A stretch of 64,000 bases of DNA from Pseudomonas sp. FP1742. Its GTDB lineage: Bacteria > Pseudomonadota > Gammaproteobacteria > Pseudomonadales > Pseudomonadaceae. The stretch is from assembly GCF_030687145.1 (NCBI RefSeq), contig NZ_CP117460.1, positions 1,178,001-1,242,000 of the forward strand, given 5' to 3'. Made by a program: the position numbers and the translations under genes. Under the pieces are notes generated by a model. The model was not told the origin of the DNA. It did no database searches and was given only the letters and a program-made list of their open reading frames with translations. Below, in pieces: positions 47,609 through 58,164 of the stretch (position 1 is its first letter; each line of letters opens with the position of its first letter).

Positions 47609-48988
47609 TCAATCCAGTAAAGAAAGGGTGACGGGCGTCAGGTGATTGTCTTCGACCCGCACTTGCAGTTCGCCGTCGCCGAGTTTGGCTTTCAGGCGCT
47701 GGCCGGTGTGGGTTTGCGCGGCACTGCGGATCGCGTTGCCGCGCTCGTCCAGCAGAATGCTGTAGCCCCGGGCGAGGGTCGCCAACGGGCTGACCACATG
47801 CAGCGTCTGCATCTGACTTTGCAGTTGCAGGCGACGGGATTTAAGCCCTTCGCGCATGGCCCGGGGCAGGCGCTCGGCGAGGCTGTCGAGGCGCTGGCGA
47901 AGCATCGCCAATTGCCGCCCGGGATGTTGCCCGGCGAGGCGGGTTTCCAGACGGATCAAGCGCTCGCGACGGGTATTGAGGCCACGTTCGAAGGCGCGGC
48001 GCAGGCGCATGTCCAGATCATCCAGGCGTTGCGCTTGCTGACGCAGGCGTTCGCCGGGATGGCGCAAGCGGCGAGAGATACCTTCCAGACGCAGCCGATC
48101 GCGCATCAAGCGGTCACGCATGCGCATCACCAGTCGTCGGTGCAGGCTTTCGACCCGACGCACCAGATCGCTGGAGTCCGGCGCCAGCAGCTCGGCGGCG
48201 GCGGACGGCGTGGGCGCGCGAACGTCGGCCACGAAGTCACTGATCGACACGTCGGTTTCATGTCCGACGGCGCTGACGATCGGGGTCACGCAGGCGTCCA
48301 CGGCGCGGGCCACGGCTTCTTCGTTGAAACACCAGAGGTCTTCCAGCGAGCCGCCGCCACGGGCCAGGATCAACGCATCGAAACCACGGGCGTCCGCCAG
48401 TTTCAGCGCACGGACGATCTGCGCGGTGGCTTCGCGGCCTTGTACGGCAGTGGGGATCAGCGTCAGTTGGATCTGCGGTGCACGGCGGCGGAACACGCTG
48501 ATGATGTCGCGGATCACCGCGCCGGTGGGCGAGCTGATAATGCCGATGCGTTGTGGATGCGCTGGCAGCGGCACTTTTCGCTCGGCACTGAACAGGCCTT
48601 CGGCGCTGAGTTTTTCCTTCAATGCATCGAAGGCCAGACGCAGCGCGCCGTCACCGGCCGGCTCCACGGTGTCGAGAATCAGTTGGTAGTCACCACGGCC
48701 CTCGAACAGTGAAACCTTGCCGCGAACCTTGACCGCCAGGCCGTCCTTCAGCGCCTGGCGAACCCGCGCGGCGTTCTGCCGGAACAGTGCGCAACGCACC
48801 TGGGCGCCGCTGTCCTTGAGGGTGAAATACACATGGCCGGACGCCGGGCGGGCGAGGTTGGAGATCTCGCCCTCGACCCAGATATTACTGAACACGTCTT
48901 CGAGCAACACCCGCGCGCGGCCGTTGAGTTGGCTGACAGTCAGGACTTCCCGGTCCAGGCCGAGTCTTGCAAAGGGATCTTTAATCAT
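47609..48988 (-). CDS. xseA: Exodeoxyribonuclease VII large subunit
   Basis: A 459-residue nuclease subunit that degrades single-stranded DNA with XseB. The N-terminal OB domain (LNGRARVLLEDVFSNIWVEGEIS) covers 15-110. The catalytic domain has GIISSPTGAVIRDI, LARGGGSLEDLWCFNEE and VSAVGHETDVSISDFVADVRAPTPSAAAE. A coiled-coil of Arg-rich repeats covers about 290-400. xseB is not in the window. Confidence 0.96.
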   Translation of the reverse strand: MIKDPFARLGLDREVLTVSQLNGRARVLLEDVFSNIWVEGEISNLARPASGHVYFTLKDSGAQVRCALFRQNAARVRQALKDGLAVKVRGKVSLFEGRGDYQLILDTVEPAGDGALRLAFDALKEKLSAEGLFSAERKVPLPAHPQRIGIISSPTGAVIRDIISVFRRRAPQIQLTLIPTAVQGREATAQIVRALKLADARGFDALILARGGGSLEDLWCFNEEAVARAVDACVTPIVSAVGHETDVSISDFVADVRAPTPSAAAELLAPDSSDLVRRVESLHRRLVMRMRDRLMRDRLRLEGISRRLRHPGERLRQQAQRLDDLDMRLRRAFERGLNTRRERLIRLETRLAGQHPGRQLAMLRQRLDSLAERLPRAMREGLKSRRLQLQSQMQTLHVVSPLATLARGYSILLDERGNAIRSAAQTHTGQRLKAKLGDGELQVRVEDNHLTPVTLSLLD

Positions 48989-49042
48989 GGGGCGCAGTTT
49001 AAAGGCATTCGGCGATCAATCTCCATGAGTCAGCGTAAATCC

Positions 49043-49139
49043 CTTGTGGGCGATTCGACTAGCTCGCGAAAGCGGCGTAACAGTCAATGAAGATGTTGAA
49101 TGTTATGCCCTCTTCGCGAGCAAGCCCGCTCCCACAGGT
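49043..49139. repeat. Inverted REP pair, one half degenerate
   Basis: CTTGTGGGCGATTCGACTAG near 49043 is a worn copy; the other half, CTTCGCGAGCAAGCCCGCTC with CCACAGG, is intact and holds the IS110 target. It lies between xseA and the LysR gene end. Confidence 0.8.
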
Positions 49140-49143
49140 GTTG

Positions 49144-50040
49144 CTACGGCAATCGGGTGAAGTGTTCGACGAATTGCTGGACCAGCGCGGTGGGATCTTG
49201 CCGGAAGGCGAGGGCGACTGTGCTGTGGCAATCGGGGTCGGCCAAGGGCAGGAAGTGGATGTCGGGTGGCGCAATGTCCTGCATCGACTCCGGCAGCAGG
49301 GCGATGCCGAACCCGGCCTGGATCAATTGCAGTTGTGTGGTTTTGCGCGACACCACCCGTGCCGCTTTCGGGAAGAATCCCTGACGCATGCACAGCTCGG
49401 CGGACAGATAACTCAACCCGCCACGCTGCGGATGAGGAATGGAGATAAACGCCTCATCCTTCAGTTGCGCCAAGTCGATGCCTGCAGCGGACTTATCCAC
49501 AGCCAGCCGATGGTTGGGGGGAACGGCCAGCAACAATCGTTCGCGGTACAAAGGAGCAATCTGCACGCCTTCACGTTGGCGCAACACCGGCAGGCGCAGC
49601 AATCCGACATCCAGTCGATTGTCGGCCAGTGCTTCAAGTTGCGCTTCGGAAGATAGCTTGACGATGTCCATGGACACGCCGGCATGCTGATCCAGGTAGT
49701 CGCTGATGCCGCGCAGCAGGCGACCACTCATGGGTACGGTGCTGGAATGGCTGAGGCGCAAGGTACCCAGTTCTCCATGGCCGACTTGGGTGGCCATCTC
49801 GCTGGCCTTGGTCAGTTCGGTCAGCAAGTTTCTGGCTCGCGGCAGGAAGGCTTCCCCGGCCGTTGTCAGTCGCGGCTGACGTGCCGTGCGTTCGAACAAG
49901 GGCGTTTGCAGGCGGGTTTCCATGTCCTTGATCTGCCGGCTCAAGGCGGATTGAGCAATGAACAGTCGCTCGGCCGCCGCGCTGAAGCTACCGCTCTCGG
50001 CGATTTCCACGAAGTAACGCAATTGGCGAATTGAAAGCAC
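49144..50040 (-). CDS. LysR-family transcriptional regulator
   Basis: A 298-residue regulator. Residues 1-60 are the winged helix (IRQLRYFVEIAESGSFSAAAERLFIAQSALSRQIKDMETRL region) and 90-295 the substrate domain. It is divergent from the TauE/SafE transporter with about 95 bases between starts, so that gene is its likely target. The effector is unknown. Confidence 0.93.
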   Translation of the reverse strand: MLSIRQLRYFVEIAESGSFSAAAERLFIAQSALSRQIKDMETRLQTPLFERTARQPRLTTAGEAFLPRARNLLTELTKASEMATQVGHGELGTLRLSHSSTVPMSGRLLRGISDYLDQHAGVSMDIVKLSSEAQLEALADNRLDVGLLRLPVLRQREGVQIAPLYRERLLLAVPPNHRLAVDKSAAGIDLAQLKDEAFISIPHPQRGGLSYLSAELCMRQGFFPKAARVVSRKTTQLQLIQAGFGIALLPESMQDIAPPDIHFLPLADPDCHSTVALAFRQDPTALVQQFVEHFTRLP

Positions 50041-50134
50041 AAGCTATGCCTTTTTGAGATGGGTTGGCGACTTTGAAGATATTAGTCGCAACACCCGGCG
50101 CTGGCTAAAGTCATCACAGGAATAAAAGGAAGCC

Positions 50135-50908
50135 GTGTCGATGAATGTGCTGGAGTTGTTGAGTCAATGGCCGTGGGGGGCAGTGGACTGGCTGGTGATC
50201 GGGGTGGGCGTTGCCCTGGCCTACATCGTGTTCGGCATCGCCGGTTTCGGCACCGCACTGGTGGCGGGGCCGGTTCTGATTCTGTTCATGCCGCTGTCGA
50301 AAATCGTGCCGTTGCTGGTGTTGCTGGATTTCGTCGCCGCGTTCGGCAATTTGCTGCCTTCACGGCGCAATGTTGAGCGGTCCGAGCTGCTGCGACTGCT
50401 GCCGTGCATGGCGGTAGGCTGCACGTTGGGAGTGATTTTTCTGCTGAACCTGAAATCCGATGTATTGCTGCTGTTGATGGGGTTGTTTATCAGTACCTAT
50501 GCGATTTACAGCCTGTGGATTAAAACCCGTCCGGCGCAATTGTCCGCCGGGTGGGCGGTGCCGATGGGCACGGTGGGTGGAATGTTCGGGGCGCTGTTTG
50601 GCAGTGGCGGCTTTTTATATGCAATCTATTTGAACAGTCGGTTGCCGAAGGACGAGGCCCGGGCCACCCAGAGTGCGCTGATCAGTTGCAGCACCGTGGT
50701 GCGTTTGAGCCTGTTTGCCATCGCCGGTGTGTATGCCGAGCTACCCTTGATGGTATTGGCGCTGTGTCTGTTGCCGGCGATGGCGCTGGGGTTGTGGATC
50801 GGTCGACACTTGACCATGAAATTGTCTCGCGAGGCCTTCGTGCGGCTGGTGACCTGGCTGGTGCTGGCCAGCGGGATTGCCTTGATCGGGCGTTATTTGA
50901 GTACTTGA
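50135..50908 (+). CDS. TauE/SafE-family membrane transporter
   Basis: A 257-residue protein with about eight transmembrane helices. IVFGIAGFGTALVAGPVLI near residue 30 and GGMFGALFGSGGFLYAIYL near 150 are the two TauE/SafE repeats. The family exports sulfite, sulfoacetate or other small anions. GTG at 50135 has AAGGA at close spacing; ATG at 50141 is equally possible. Divergent from and probably controlled by the adjacent LysR regulator. Confidence 0.9.
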   Translation: MSMNVLELLSQWPWGAVDWLVIGVGVALAYIVFGIAGFGTALVAGPVLILFMPLSKIVPLLVLLDFVAAFGNLLPSRRNVERSELLRLLPCMAVGCTLGVIFLLNLKSDVLLLLMGLFISTYAIYSLWIKTRPAQLSAGWAVPMGTVGGMFGALFGSGGFLYAIYLNSRLPKDEARATQSALISCSTVVRLSLFAIAGVYAELPLMVLALCLLPAMALGLWIGRHLTMKLSREAFVRLVTWLVLASGIALIGRYLST

Positions 50909-50943
50909 CCGGATTTCGTCAGGGATTAAGCTGCCGGCCGCTC

Positions 50944-51046
50944 TGACGCTATCGCGGGCAAGCCCGCTCCCACAGAGACCTCAGGTGAGCACAAATGTGT
51001 TTACGATCGAGATCTTGTGGGAGCGGGCTTGCCCGCGATAGCGTCA
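50944..51046. repeat. Inverted REP pair with extended arms
   Basis: TGACGCTATCGCGGGCAAGC through CCGCTCCCACA is repeated almost perfectly in inverted orientation ending GCGATAGCGTCA. The arms are about 31 bases, longer than in other pairs. Both halves hold the IS110 target sequence. Confidence 0.9.
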
Positions 51047-51091
51047 GGACGAACACCTCAGAGCATCCATTTGACGCAATAGGCTTGCACC

Positions 51092-51640
51092 ATGAACTCG
51101 CAAAGCATCATCGTCCCGAAAATCTCCACGCTGCCGGTACACGAACCCCGGGCCCGGGCGGTCGTGCGTTGGCTGGTGCGCAAGAACATCATTAAAGAAG
51201 AACTGACCACCTGTGGTCGCACCGGCAATCGCATGGCCCACGCCATCGCCGACGGCGCCCGCGCCGTGGTCCTGCACCCTGAAGCGCTGCCGTTTGGCGA
51301 GCCGATCAATGGCCTGGAAATCATCACCAAGCGCTGCATCTATACACCGGCCAAGGGTTTCCTCGAGGAAGCCGGCTGCGCCGAGTGCCGCAAGGAAATC
51401 GGCGAAGCGCTGTTCGAAAGCCTGGAAGACTGGATGCCGGGACGCACCGATAACTTCACCTGCCCTGAATGCGGGCATGAAGACGACATCAACGGCTTTC
51501 TGTTTTTGCAGGAATGCGGCTTTTCCAACCTGGGGTTCATCTTCAATAACTGGCTCGAAGCCGGGTTCAAGCAGAGCTTTATCGATGAGTTTGCCGATTG
51601 GCTCGATCAGCCCGTGAGTTGGGTCAAGGTCGAACTGTAA
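51092..51640 (+). CDS. Conserved hypothetical protein with zinc-ribbon cysteines
   Basis: A 182-residue soluble protein of unknown function. Cysteine pairs CAEC (about 95-98) and CPEC (about 124-127) could form a zinc ribbon. The C-terminal part is aromatic and acidic (LEAGFKQSFIDEFADWLDQP). Similar Pseudomonas proteins are sometimes labelled sugar ABC transporter ATPase, but there is no Walker A motif here and that label is not supported. It lies alone upstream of guaB, with its own region after a REP pair. Confidence 0.85.
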   Translation: MNSQSIIVPKISTLPVHEPRARAVVRWLVRKNIIKEELTTCGRTGNRMAHAIADGARAVVLHPEALPFGEPINGLEIITKRCIYTPAKGFLEEAGCAECRKEIGEALFESLEDWMPGRTDNFTCPECGHEDDINGFLFLQECGFSNLGFIFNNWLEAGFKQSFIDEFADWLDQPVSWVKVEL

Positions 51641-51703
51641 ATGCCTGCGTCGGTCCCCTTCAGGGGACGTTGTTTCTCCGTATGTCAGTAATGCCAATAA
51701 TAG

Positions 51704-53251
<1,548 letters not shown>

Positions 53252-53276
53252 GGCTTCAAGTAAATCGTTAAGCAAC

Positions 53277-53299
53277 CGGGGCTGTTCTATTCAGCCCCG
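53277..53299 (+). other. Hairpin in the guaB-guaA gap
   Basis: CGGGGCTG, TTCTATT, CAGCCCCG: an 8-bp stem followed by AGTTGTTTCTG, only weakly T-rich. It may be a partial terminator setting the guaB:guaA ratio. A direct repeat TGTTTCTGAAT follows it. Confidence 0.5.
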
Positions 53300-53350
53300 A
53301 GTTGTTTCTGAATCACGACTGTTTCTGAATTACTTAGACGAGACTGAATC

Positions 53351-54928
53351 ATGGCCCTCGACATTCACGCTCACCGCATCCTGATCCTCGATTTCGGTTC
53401 CCAGTACACCCAACTGATCGCCCGCCGCGTGCGTGAAATCGGCGTTTACTGCGAACTGCATCCGTTCGACATGGACGAGGACGCCATTCGCGAATTCGCT
53501 CCAAAAGGCGTGATCCTCGCCGGCGGCCCCGAGTCCGTGCACGAAGCCGACAGCCCTCGCTGCCCACAAGCGGTGTTTGACCTGGGCGTGCCAGTCTTCG
53601 GTATCTGCTACGGCATGCAGACCATGGCCGAGCAACTGGGCGGCAAGGTTGAAGGTTCCGACCTGCGTGAGTTCGGTTACGCCCGTGTCGATGTGGTCGG
53701 CAAGAGCCGCCTGCTCGACGGCATCGAAGACCATATCGACGCCGATGGCCTGTTCGGCCTCGACGTATGGATGAGCCACGGTGACAAGGTCACCAAGATG
53801 CCGGAAGACTTCCACATCCTGGCCAGCACCCCGAGCTGCCCGATCGCCGGCATGTTCAACGATGACCGTGCCTACTACGGCGTGCAGTTCCACCCGGAAG
53901 TGACCCACACCAAGCAGGGCGGTCGCATCCTGTCGCGCTTCATCCTCGACATCTGCGGCTGTGAAGCCCTGTGGACGCCATCGAAGATTGCCGAAGACGC
54001 CATCGCCCAGGTCCGTGCCCAGGTCGGCACCGACAACGTACTGCTTGGCCTGTCCGGCGGCGTGGACTCCTCGGTAGTTGCCGCGCTGCTGCACAAGGCC
54101 ATTGGCGATCAGCTGACCTGCGTGTTCGTCGACAACGGCCTGCTGCGTCTGCACGAAGGCGAGCAAGTGATGGCCATGTTCGCCGAGAACATGGGTGTCA
54201 AAGTGATCCGCGCCAACGCCGAAGATCAGTTCCTCGGTAACCTGGCGGGTGAGTCGGATCCGGAGAAGAAGCGCAAGATCATCGGTCGTACCTTCATCGA
54301 CGTGTTCGATGCCGAATCCTGCAAACTGGACAACATCAAGTACCTGGCCCAAGGCACCATCTACCCGGACGTGATCGAGTCGGCTGGCGCGAAAAGCGGC
54401 AAGGCGCACGTGATCAAGTCGCACCACAACGTGGGCGGCCTGCCGGAAGAAATGAACCTCAAGCTGGTTGAACCGCTGCGCGAGCTGTTCAAGGACGAAG
54501 TGCGTCGTCTGGGCCTGGAACTCGGCCTGCCGTACGACATGGTCTACCGTCACCCGTTCCCGGGCCCGGGCCTGGGCGTGCGGATCCTCGGTGAAGTGAA
54601 GAAGGAATACGCCGACCTGCTGCGTCGCGCCGACCACATCTTCATCGAAGAACTGCGCAAGGCCGACTGGTACCACAAAGTCAGCCAGGCCTTCGTGGTG
54701 TTCCAGCCGGTGAAATCGGTTGGCGTGGTCGGCGATGGCCGTCGTTACGCCTGGGTCGTTGCCCTGCGTGCCGTGGAAACCATCGACTTCATGACCGCGC
54801 GTTGGGCACACCTGCCTTATGAACTGCTGGAAACTGTCAGCGGCCGGATCATCAACGAAATCGAAGGCATCTCCCGCGTCACCTATGACGTGTCGAGCAA
54901 GCCGCCAGCGACGATCGAGTGGGAGTGA
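53351..54928 (+). CDS. guaA: GMP synthase (glutamine-hydrolysing)
   Basis: A 525-residue enzyme that aminates XMP to GMP. The class I amidotransferase has [16 protein letters not shown] (nucleophile Cys about 86) and FHPEVTHT (His about 180). The PP-loop ATP site is [18 protein letters not shown] (about 232) and the C-terminal dimer domain ends KPPATIEWE. It follows guaB by 100 bases in the usual guaBA order. Confidence 0.98.
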   Translation: MALDIHAHRILILDFGSQYTQLIARRVREIGVYCELHPFDMDEDAIREFAPKGVILAGGPESVHEADSPRCPQAVFDLGVPVFGICYGMQTMAEQLGGKVEGSDLREFGYARVDVVGKSRLLDGIEDHIDADGLFGLDVWMSHGDKVTKMPEDFHILASTPSCPIAGMFNDDRAYYGVQFHPEVTHTKQGGRILSRFILDICGCEALWTPSKIAEDAIAQVRAQVGTDNVLLGLSGGVDSSVVAALLHKAIGDQLTCVFVDNGLLRLHEGEQVMAMFAENMGVKVIRANAEDQFLGNLAGESDPEKKRKIIGRTFIDVFDAESCKLDNIKYLAQGTIYPDVIESAGAKSGKAHVIKSHHNVGGLPEEMNLKLVEPLRELFKDEVRRLGLELGLPYDMVYRHPFPGPGLGVRILGEVKKEYADLLRRADHIFIEELRKADWYHKVSQAFVVFQPVKSVGVVGDGRRYAWVVALRAVETIDFMTARWAHLPYELLETVSGRIINEIEGISRVTYDVSSKPPATIEWE

Positions 54929-54959
54929 TCCCGGTCTGACTGATCGTCGGTAACAACCG

Positions 54960-54993
54960 AAAGGCCCCGTGAATGTGAGTTCACGGGGCCTTT
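54960..54993. terminator. Bidirectional terminator between guaA and the toxin-like gene
   Basis: AAAGGCCCCGTGAA and TTCACGGGGCCTTT form a perfect 14-bp stem with a TGTGAG loop. A- and T-runs on the two sides let it work for both guaA (plus) and the convergent gene ending at 55018 (minus). Confidence 0.9.
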
Positions 54994-55017
54994 CGCGTTT
55001 CACGGTGCGGTGTTTTT

Positions 55018-58000
55018 CTACACTGGCAAGCGTCCTTCGAGTTTCATGCCCATGCCGGTGAGCGCGTGGGAAAGGCTGATCAGGTTGGGGTAAGGTTTTT
55101 GATGGATGTCAGTCCAGGCGGGGCGATTGACCAGGTATTGCCCATCGGCCGTTCGTTCAACCAGAGTCTCTGTGATCAGGCCGGTTCTGCTGCGATGGAT
55201 CAATGTCCAGGTTCCGTCAGATTCCTTGAAAGTGAACATTCCCTGGCGGAACAGCAGTTGAGCGATTTCGTCCGGGGTTCGTTGCAGCATGGGCATCGGT
55301 ACTTGCAGGCTGATATCGGCATACAAGGTGTCGAAGTCTCCATGATAGTTAACGGGGGGCGGGCTGGCATTGCGGCCCACCTCTATGCCGTGGTCTATCT
55401 CTATATGCAGGCTACGCTCGGGAAGCACTTCCTCAATACGCAAACCGATACCGCCATTCATTTCACTGAGGCCGGCAATGCTTCTAAAGGTATTGGTGTT
55501 TTCCTGTCCCGTCAGCACGACCCATTTACCTGATCTGCCAAGCGCTTCATTGGCACGCATGATCGTGGTGGTGAGGTAGTTTTTAATGGATTGTTCCTGA
55601 ACATCAATCAAGGACGATTCTGGATATCGGTAACTTGCCAGACAGTCGGTCGCCTGGATCCGGATACCGTTCTCGCGGGCCGCCTTGACGACTTCAAGAG
55701 GGGTGAACTGCCCGGCGGGATCGCTTTGTAACTGTTTCAAATACTTTTCGAGCATGCCGTCCATCGTTGCGCTTCTGCCGAAAATATTCAGGTCCATTTG
55801 ATTGAAGTCATTGAGCAAGCGATGCATATAGATCGTCTTGACGCCTTGCCTGGCCAACGTCTGCATGTTCTCGATAAGGAACCGCATGCTGGCAATACGA
55901 TCTTGGCTTTCTCCAATCACCAACCCCGGCGAAGCATCGAATATTTCCTGAATGAGTTCCGGGACAGTCATCGACGGCGTGATGACGGGCTGTACCGGAC
56001 GTGCCGGTAATGAGGCAAAAAAGTTTTCTTTGGAGAAGAAAGCACGAGCATCTCTCAATAGAGCTGTGCGATGTCCCGCGACGAACTCTTCATAGGGTGT
56101 CACCCCTTGTATGCGTCCGTTGGGAAGGTTGATTATTTTTATGTGCGTTTCTTTCTTACCTAGCCCCAGGAAGTTGAGCGACCGCCCATTGGAGGTGTCG
56201 TACTTCGTCGAGGGCACGCGAAGTGCTTCCGGTGGTCGGACATGGTCGGGAAAGCGAGAAGGACCCGGAACAGCGGCGAGGTCGTCTTTGCCACCACCCT
56301 TCAAACCGGATTTGGGCGTCAACTCCCACTCGCCATCGGCGTTCAAACGCACGGGTATCGATCCTGAGGACGCGTGAGGGTTTGCCGGGTCGATGATGGC
56401 CCAGGTGCCACCGCCATTGATGTCGGTTTCGTAACGCACGTAATAGGCTGCGTCGTTCATCATGATGGCAGTCGAGGGGGTGGAGTTGAGCGAGTAGATG
56501 CCCTGGAACTTGCCGCTGGTGGCAAGTGGTGCCTCGCTTTCCAGAATCTCGTTGCTTTGCCAGTGCTCCGGTACTTCAAGGTTCTGTGCCGGTGCCGGTT
56601 TCAGGGGGATGAACTCTGGAAGTTGAGTGGTTGCGCGCTCTGAACCGTCGGACAACTCCTGTTCTTGCGTACCGATCGGTTCGGCAGGATTGTTGGTCTC
56701 CCGCAGCCTGGCCATTTCGGCGGCTTCGGCGGCCTCGGCCGAAGCGCCGACTTCCTCCAGAACATCGACCTCCTTGAGCAGCGGAAGGTTGAACAGAAGG
56801 TTAATGCCAGCCAGTACGGCGCCTTTTACGCCGGCCTTGCGCTCCGCCACCGTTTTGCCGTTCACGGCCTTGTCGATGTTCAAGCCCATTGAAGCGATGC
56901 TGGCGCCAATCACCGGCAGTGCAATCGGCCAGCCGAGCAGCGCCAGCGGCCCGAAGACGTGCAGGCCGGCGCTCAGGTAACTCAGCCACATGCCTTTACG
57001 CAGTTGTCCGTTGGTCACCAGAGACAGATCGGCCTCTTGCGACATTGCGCTCTGCACATTACGGCTCAACCAGGAAAACGCGTCACCGCTGATGGTGATG
57101 TTTTTTTGATTGATCAGATGGTGATCGTATTTGCCCCACGTGCCCACCAACTGGTTCATCAGGGGCGTAATGTTGTCGTGGATCTCCTGACGCACCGACA
57201 GCGGGAAGTGGGTCATGAATTCGGTATAACGCGCGTCATCATTCATTTGCAGCAGGATCCACCAATGCATGTCCGTCAACGTCGGGTGCACGTGGAACGC
57301 TTCTGTGGCCCCCGGGACATAGGTGATTTGCCGTCCGCTACCGTCATCGATACGCAGAATATCCGTGGCGACATGCCCGGCGACGTCCAGGGCGCACACC
57401 CGCAGATCGGTTGGTGCAGAGGTTTGCGCACGCAAGGTCTCCAGGGAGATCGGCCAGCATTTGTCAGCGGCGACGGCCCGGATGACGGTCTGAAATTCTT
57501 CCTCCTGCAGCGTACCGTTTTCCCGTGCCTCGACGGCTTTACTCAGATAATTGCATTTCGCCAGGGTCCGGTAGTCATCGAAATGCGCGCTCCAGTAGGC
57601 GTTCAGCTTGTCCCGATAACGGTCGCTGAAGGTCTCGTGCCAGAAATCCTTGAGCACCGCGCTGGGGTACATCCGGACTTCGTTGGTTTCGTTGTAGATG
57701 CTGGCGGTTGCGTCGGCGGTGTAAAACCCGCCGTAACAGTCCAGCTGATCGAAATAGTCCTGATCCGTGACGTAGTACCGATGAATCACCAGCTGCGTCA
57801 GAGTCATTGACTGACTGGGTTTAGGGTAATGCTCCCAGCCCAGGAAGGTCTGGGTGCTGCTGGCCGTGACATTGCCAAAGCGATGCCACCAGACCTGATC
57901 CGGGTCCAGGCCGGTAATGCCGTGTTTTTTCAGGATTTCGGTGGCCATCACATGGGCTTCTTCGTGCAAATCGGGACAGGCAGTCACGATGACGGGCGCG

Positions 58001-58065
58001 ATGGTCAGAAGGTGTTGTTTGTCTGCGGTATCGGGCAGCGTTTCAGTTGTTTGATCGGTAGGCAT
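55018..58065 (-). CDS. DUF6543 (dermonecrotic-toxin-like) protein with EreA/ChaN-like C-terminal domain
   Basis: A 1015-residue protein with an AAGGAG SD before MPTDQTTETL. Residues about 20-430 fit the DUF6543/dermonecrotic toxin N-terminal domain: HFDDYRTLAKCNYLSKA, AGHVATDILRIDD, RQITYVPGATEAFHVHP. Hydrophobic stretches are at about 359-396 and 412-430 (GPLALLGWPIALPVIGASIA), suited to membrane insertion. A low-complexity Ala/Glu linker (440-455) and a Pro-rich region follow. Residues about 700-920 look like an EreA/ChaN-fold domain: LVIGESQDRIASMRFL (E719), IYMHRLL and ATDCLASYR (D807), similar in layout to the C2 region of Pasteurella toxin-type proteins. No signal peptide, secretion gene or clear immunity gene is nearby. 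It ends convergent to guaA, downstream of treR. Confidence 0.75.
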   Translation of the reverse strand: MPTDQTTETLPDTADKQHLLTIAPVIVTACPDLHEEAHVMATEILKKHGITGLDPDQVWWHRFGNVTASSTQTFLGWEHYPKPSQSMTLTQLVIHRYYVTDQDYFDQLDCYGGFYTADATASIYNETNEVRMYPSAVLKDFWHETFSDRYRDKLNAYWSAHFDDYRTLAKCNYLSKAVEARENGTLQEEEFQTVIRAVAADKCWPISLETLRAQTSAPTDLRVCALDVAGHVATDILRIDDGSGRQITYVPGATEAFHVHPTLTDMHWWILLQMNDDARYTEFMTHFPLSVRQEIHDNITPLMNQLVGTWGKYDHHLINQKNITISGDAFSWLSRNVQSAMSQEADLSLVTNGQLRKGMWLSYLSAGLHVFGPLALLGWPIALPVIGASIASMGLNIDKAVNGKTVAERKAGVKGAVLAGINLLFNLPLLKEVDVLEEVGASAEAAEAAEMARLRETNNPAEPIGTQEQELSDGSERATTQLPEFIPLKPAPAQNLEVPEHWQSNEILESEAPLATSGKFQGIYSLNSTPSTAIMMNDAAYYVRYETDINGGGTWAIIDPANPHASSGSIPVRLNADGEWELTPKSGLKGGGKDDLAAVPGPSRFPDHVRPPEALRVPSTKYDTSNGRSLNFLGLGKKETHIKIINLPNGRIQGVTPYEEFVAGHRTALLRDARAFFSKENFFASLPARPVQPVITPSMTVPELIQEIFDASPGLVIGESQDRIASMRFLIENMQTLARQGVKTIYMHRLLNDFNQMDLNIFGRSATMDGMLEKYLKQLQSDPAGQFTPLEVVKAARENGIRIQATDCLASYRYPESSLIDVQEQSIKNYLTTTIMRANEALGRSGKWVVLTGQENTNTFRSIAGLSEMNGGIGLRIEEVLPERSLHIEIDHGIEVGRNASPPPVNYHGDFDTLYADISLQVPMPMLQRTPDEIAQLLFRQGMFTFKESDGTWTLIHRSRTGLITETLVERTADGQYLVNRPAWTDIHQKPYPNLISLSHALTGMGMKLEGRLPV

Positions 58066-58164
58066 GTTCTCGCTCCTTGAGAAATGGGCTGAGAGGATTG
58101 CCCATTTGCTCAAGGGAAGTGCACTACATAGTTATGTACAAACACGATTCCGCAACGTGTAGGG

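Noticed and set aside
53330..55003. A 557-codon open frame on the minus strand opposite guaA
   Set aside because: It mirrors guaA codon structure in a GC-rich genome, has no family pattern and no SD; the plus-strand gene is certain.
58126..58137. ACATA-GT-TATGT dyad between treR and the toxin-like gene
   Set aside because: Short, single occurrence, and no other support for an operator; it is too likely by chance.
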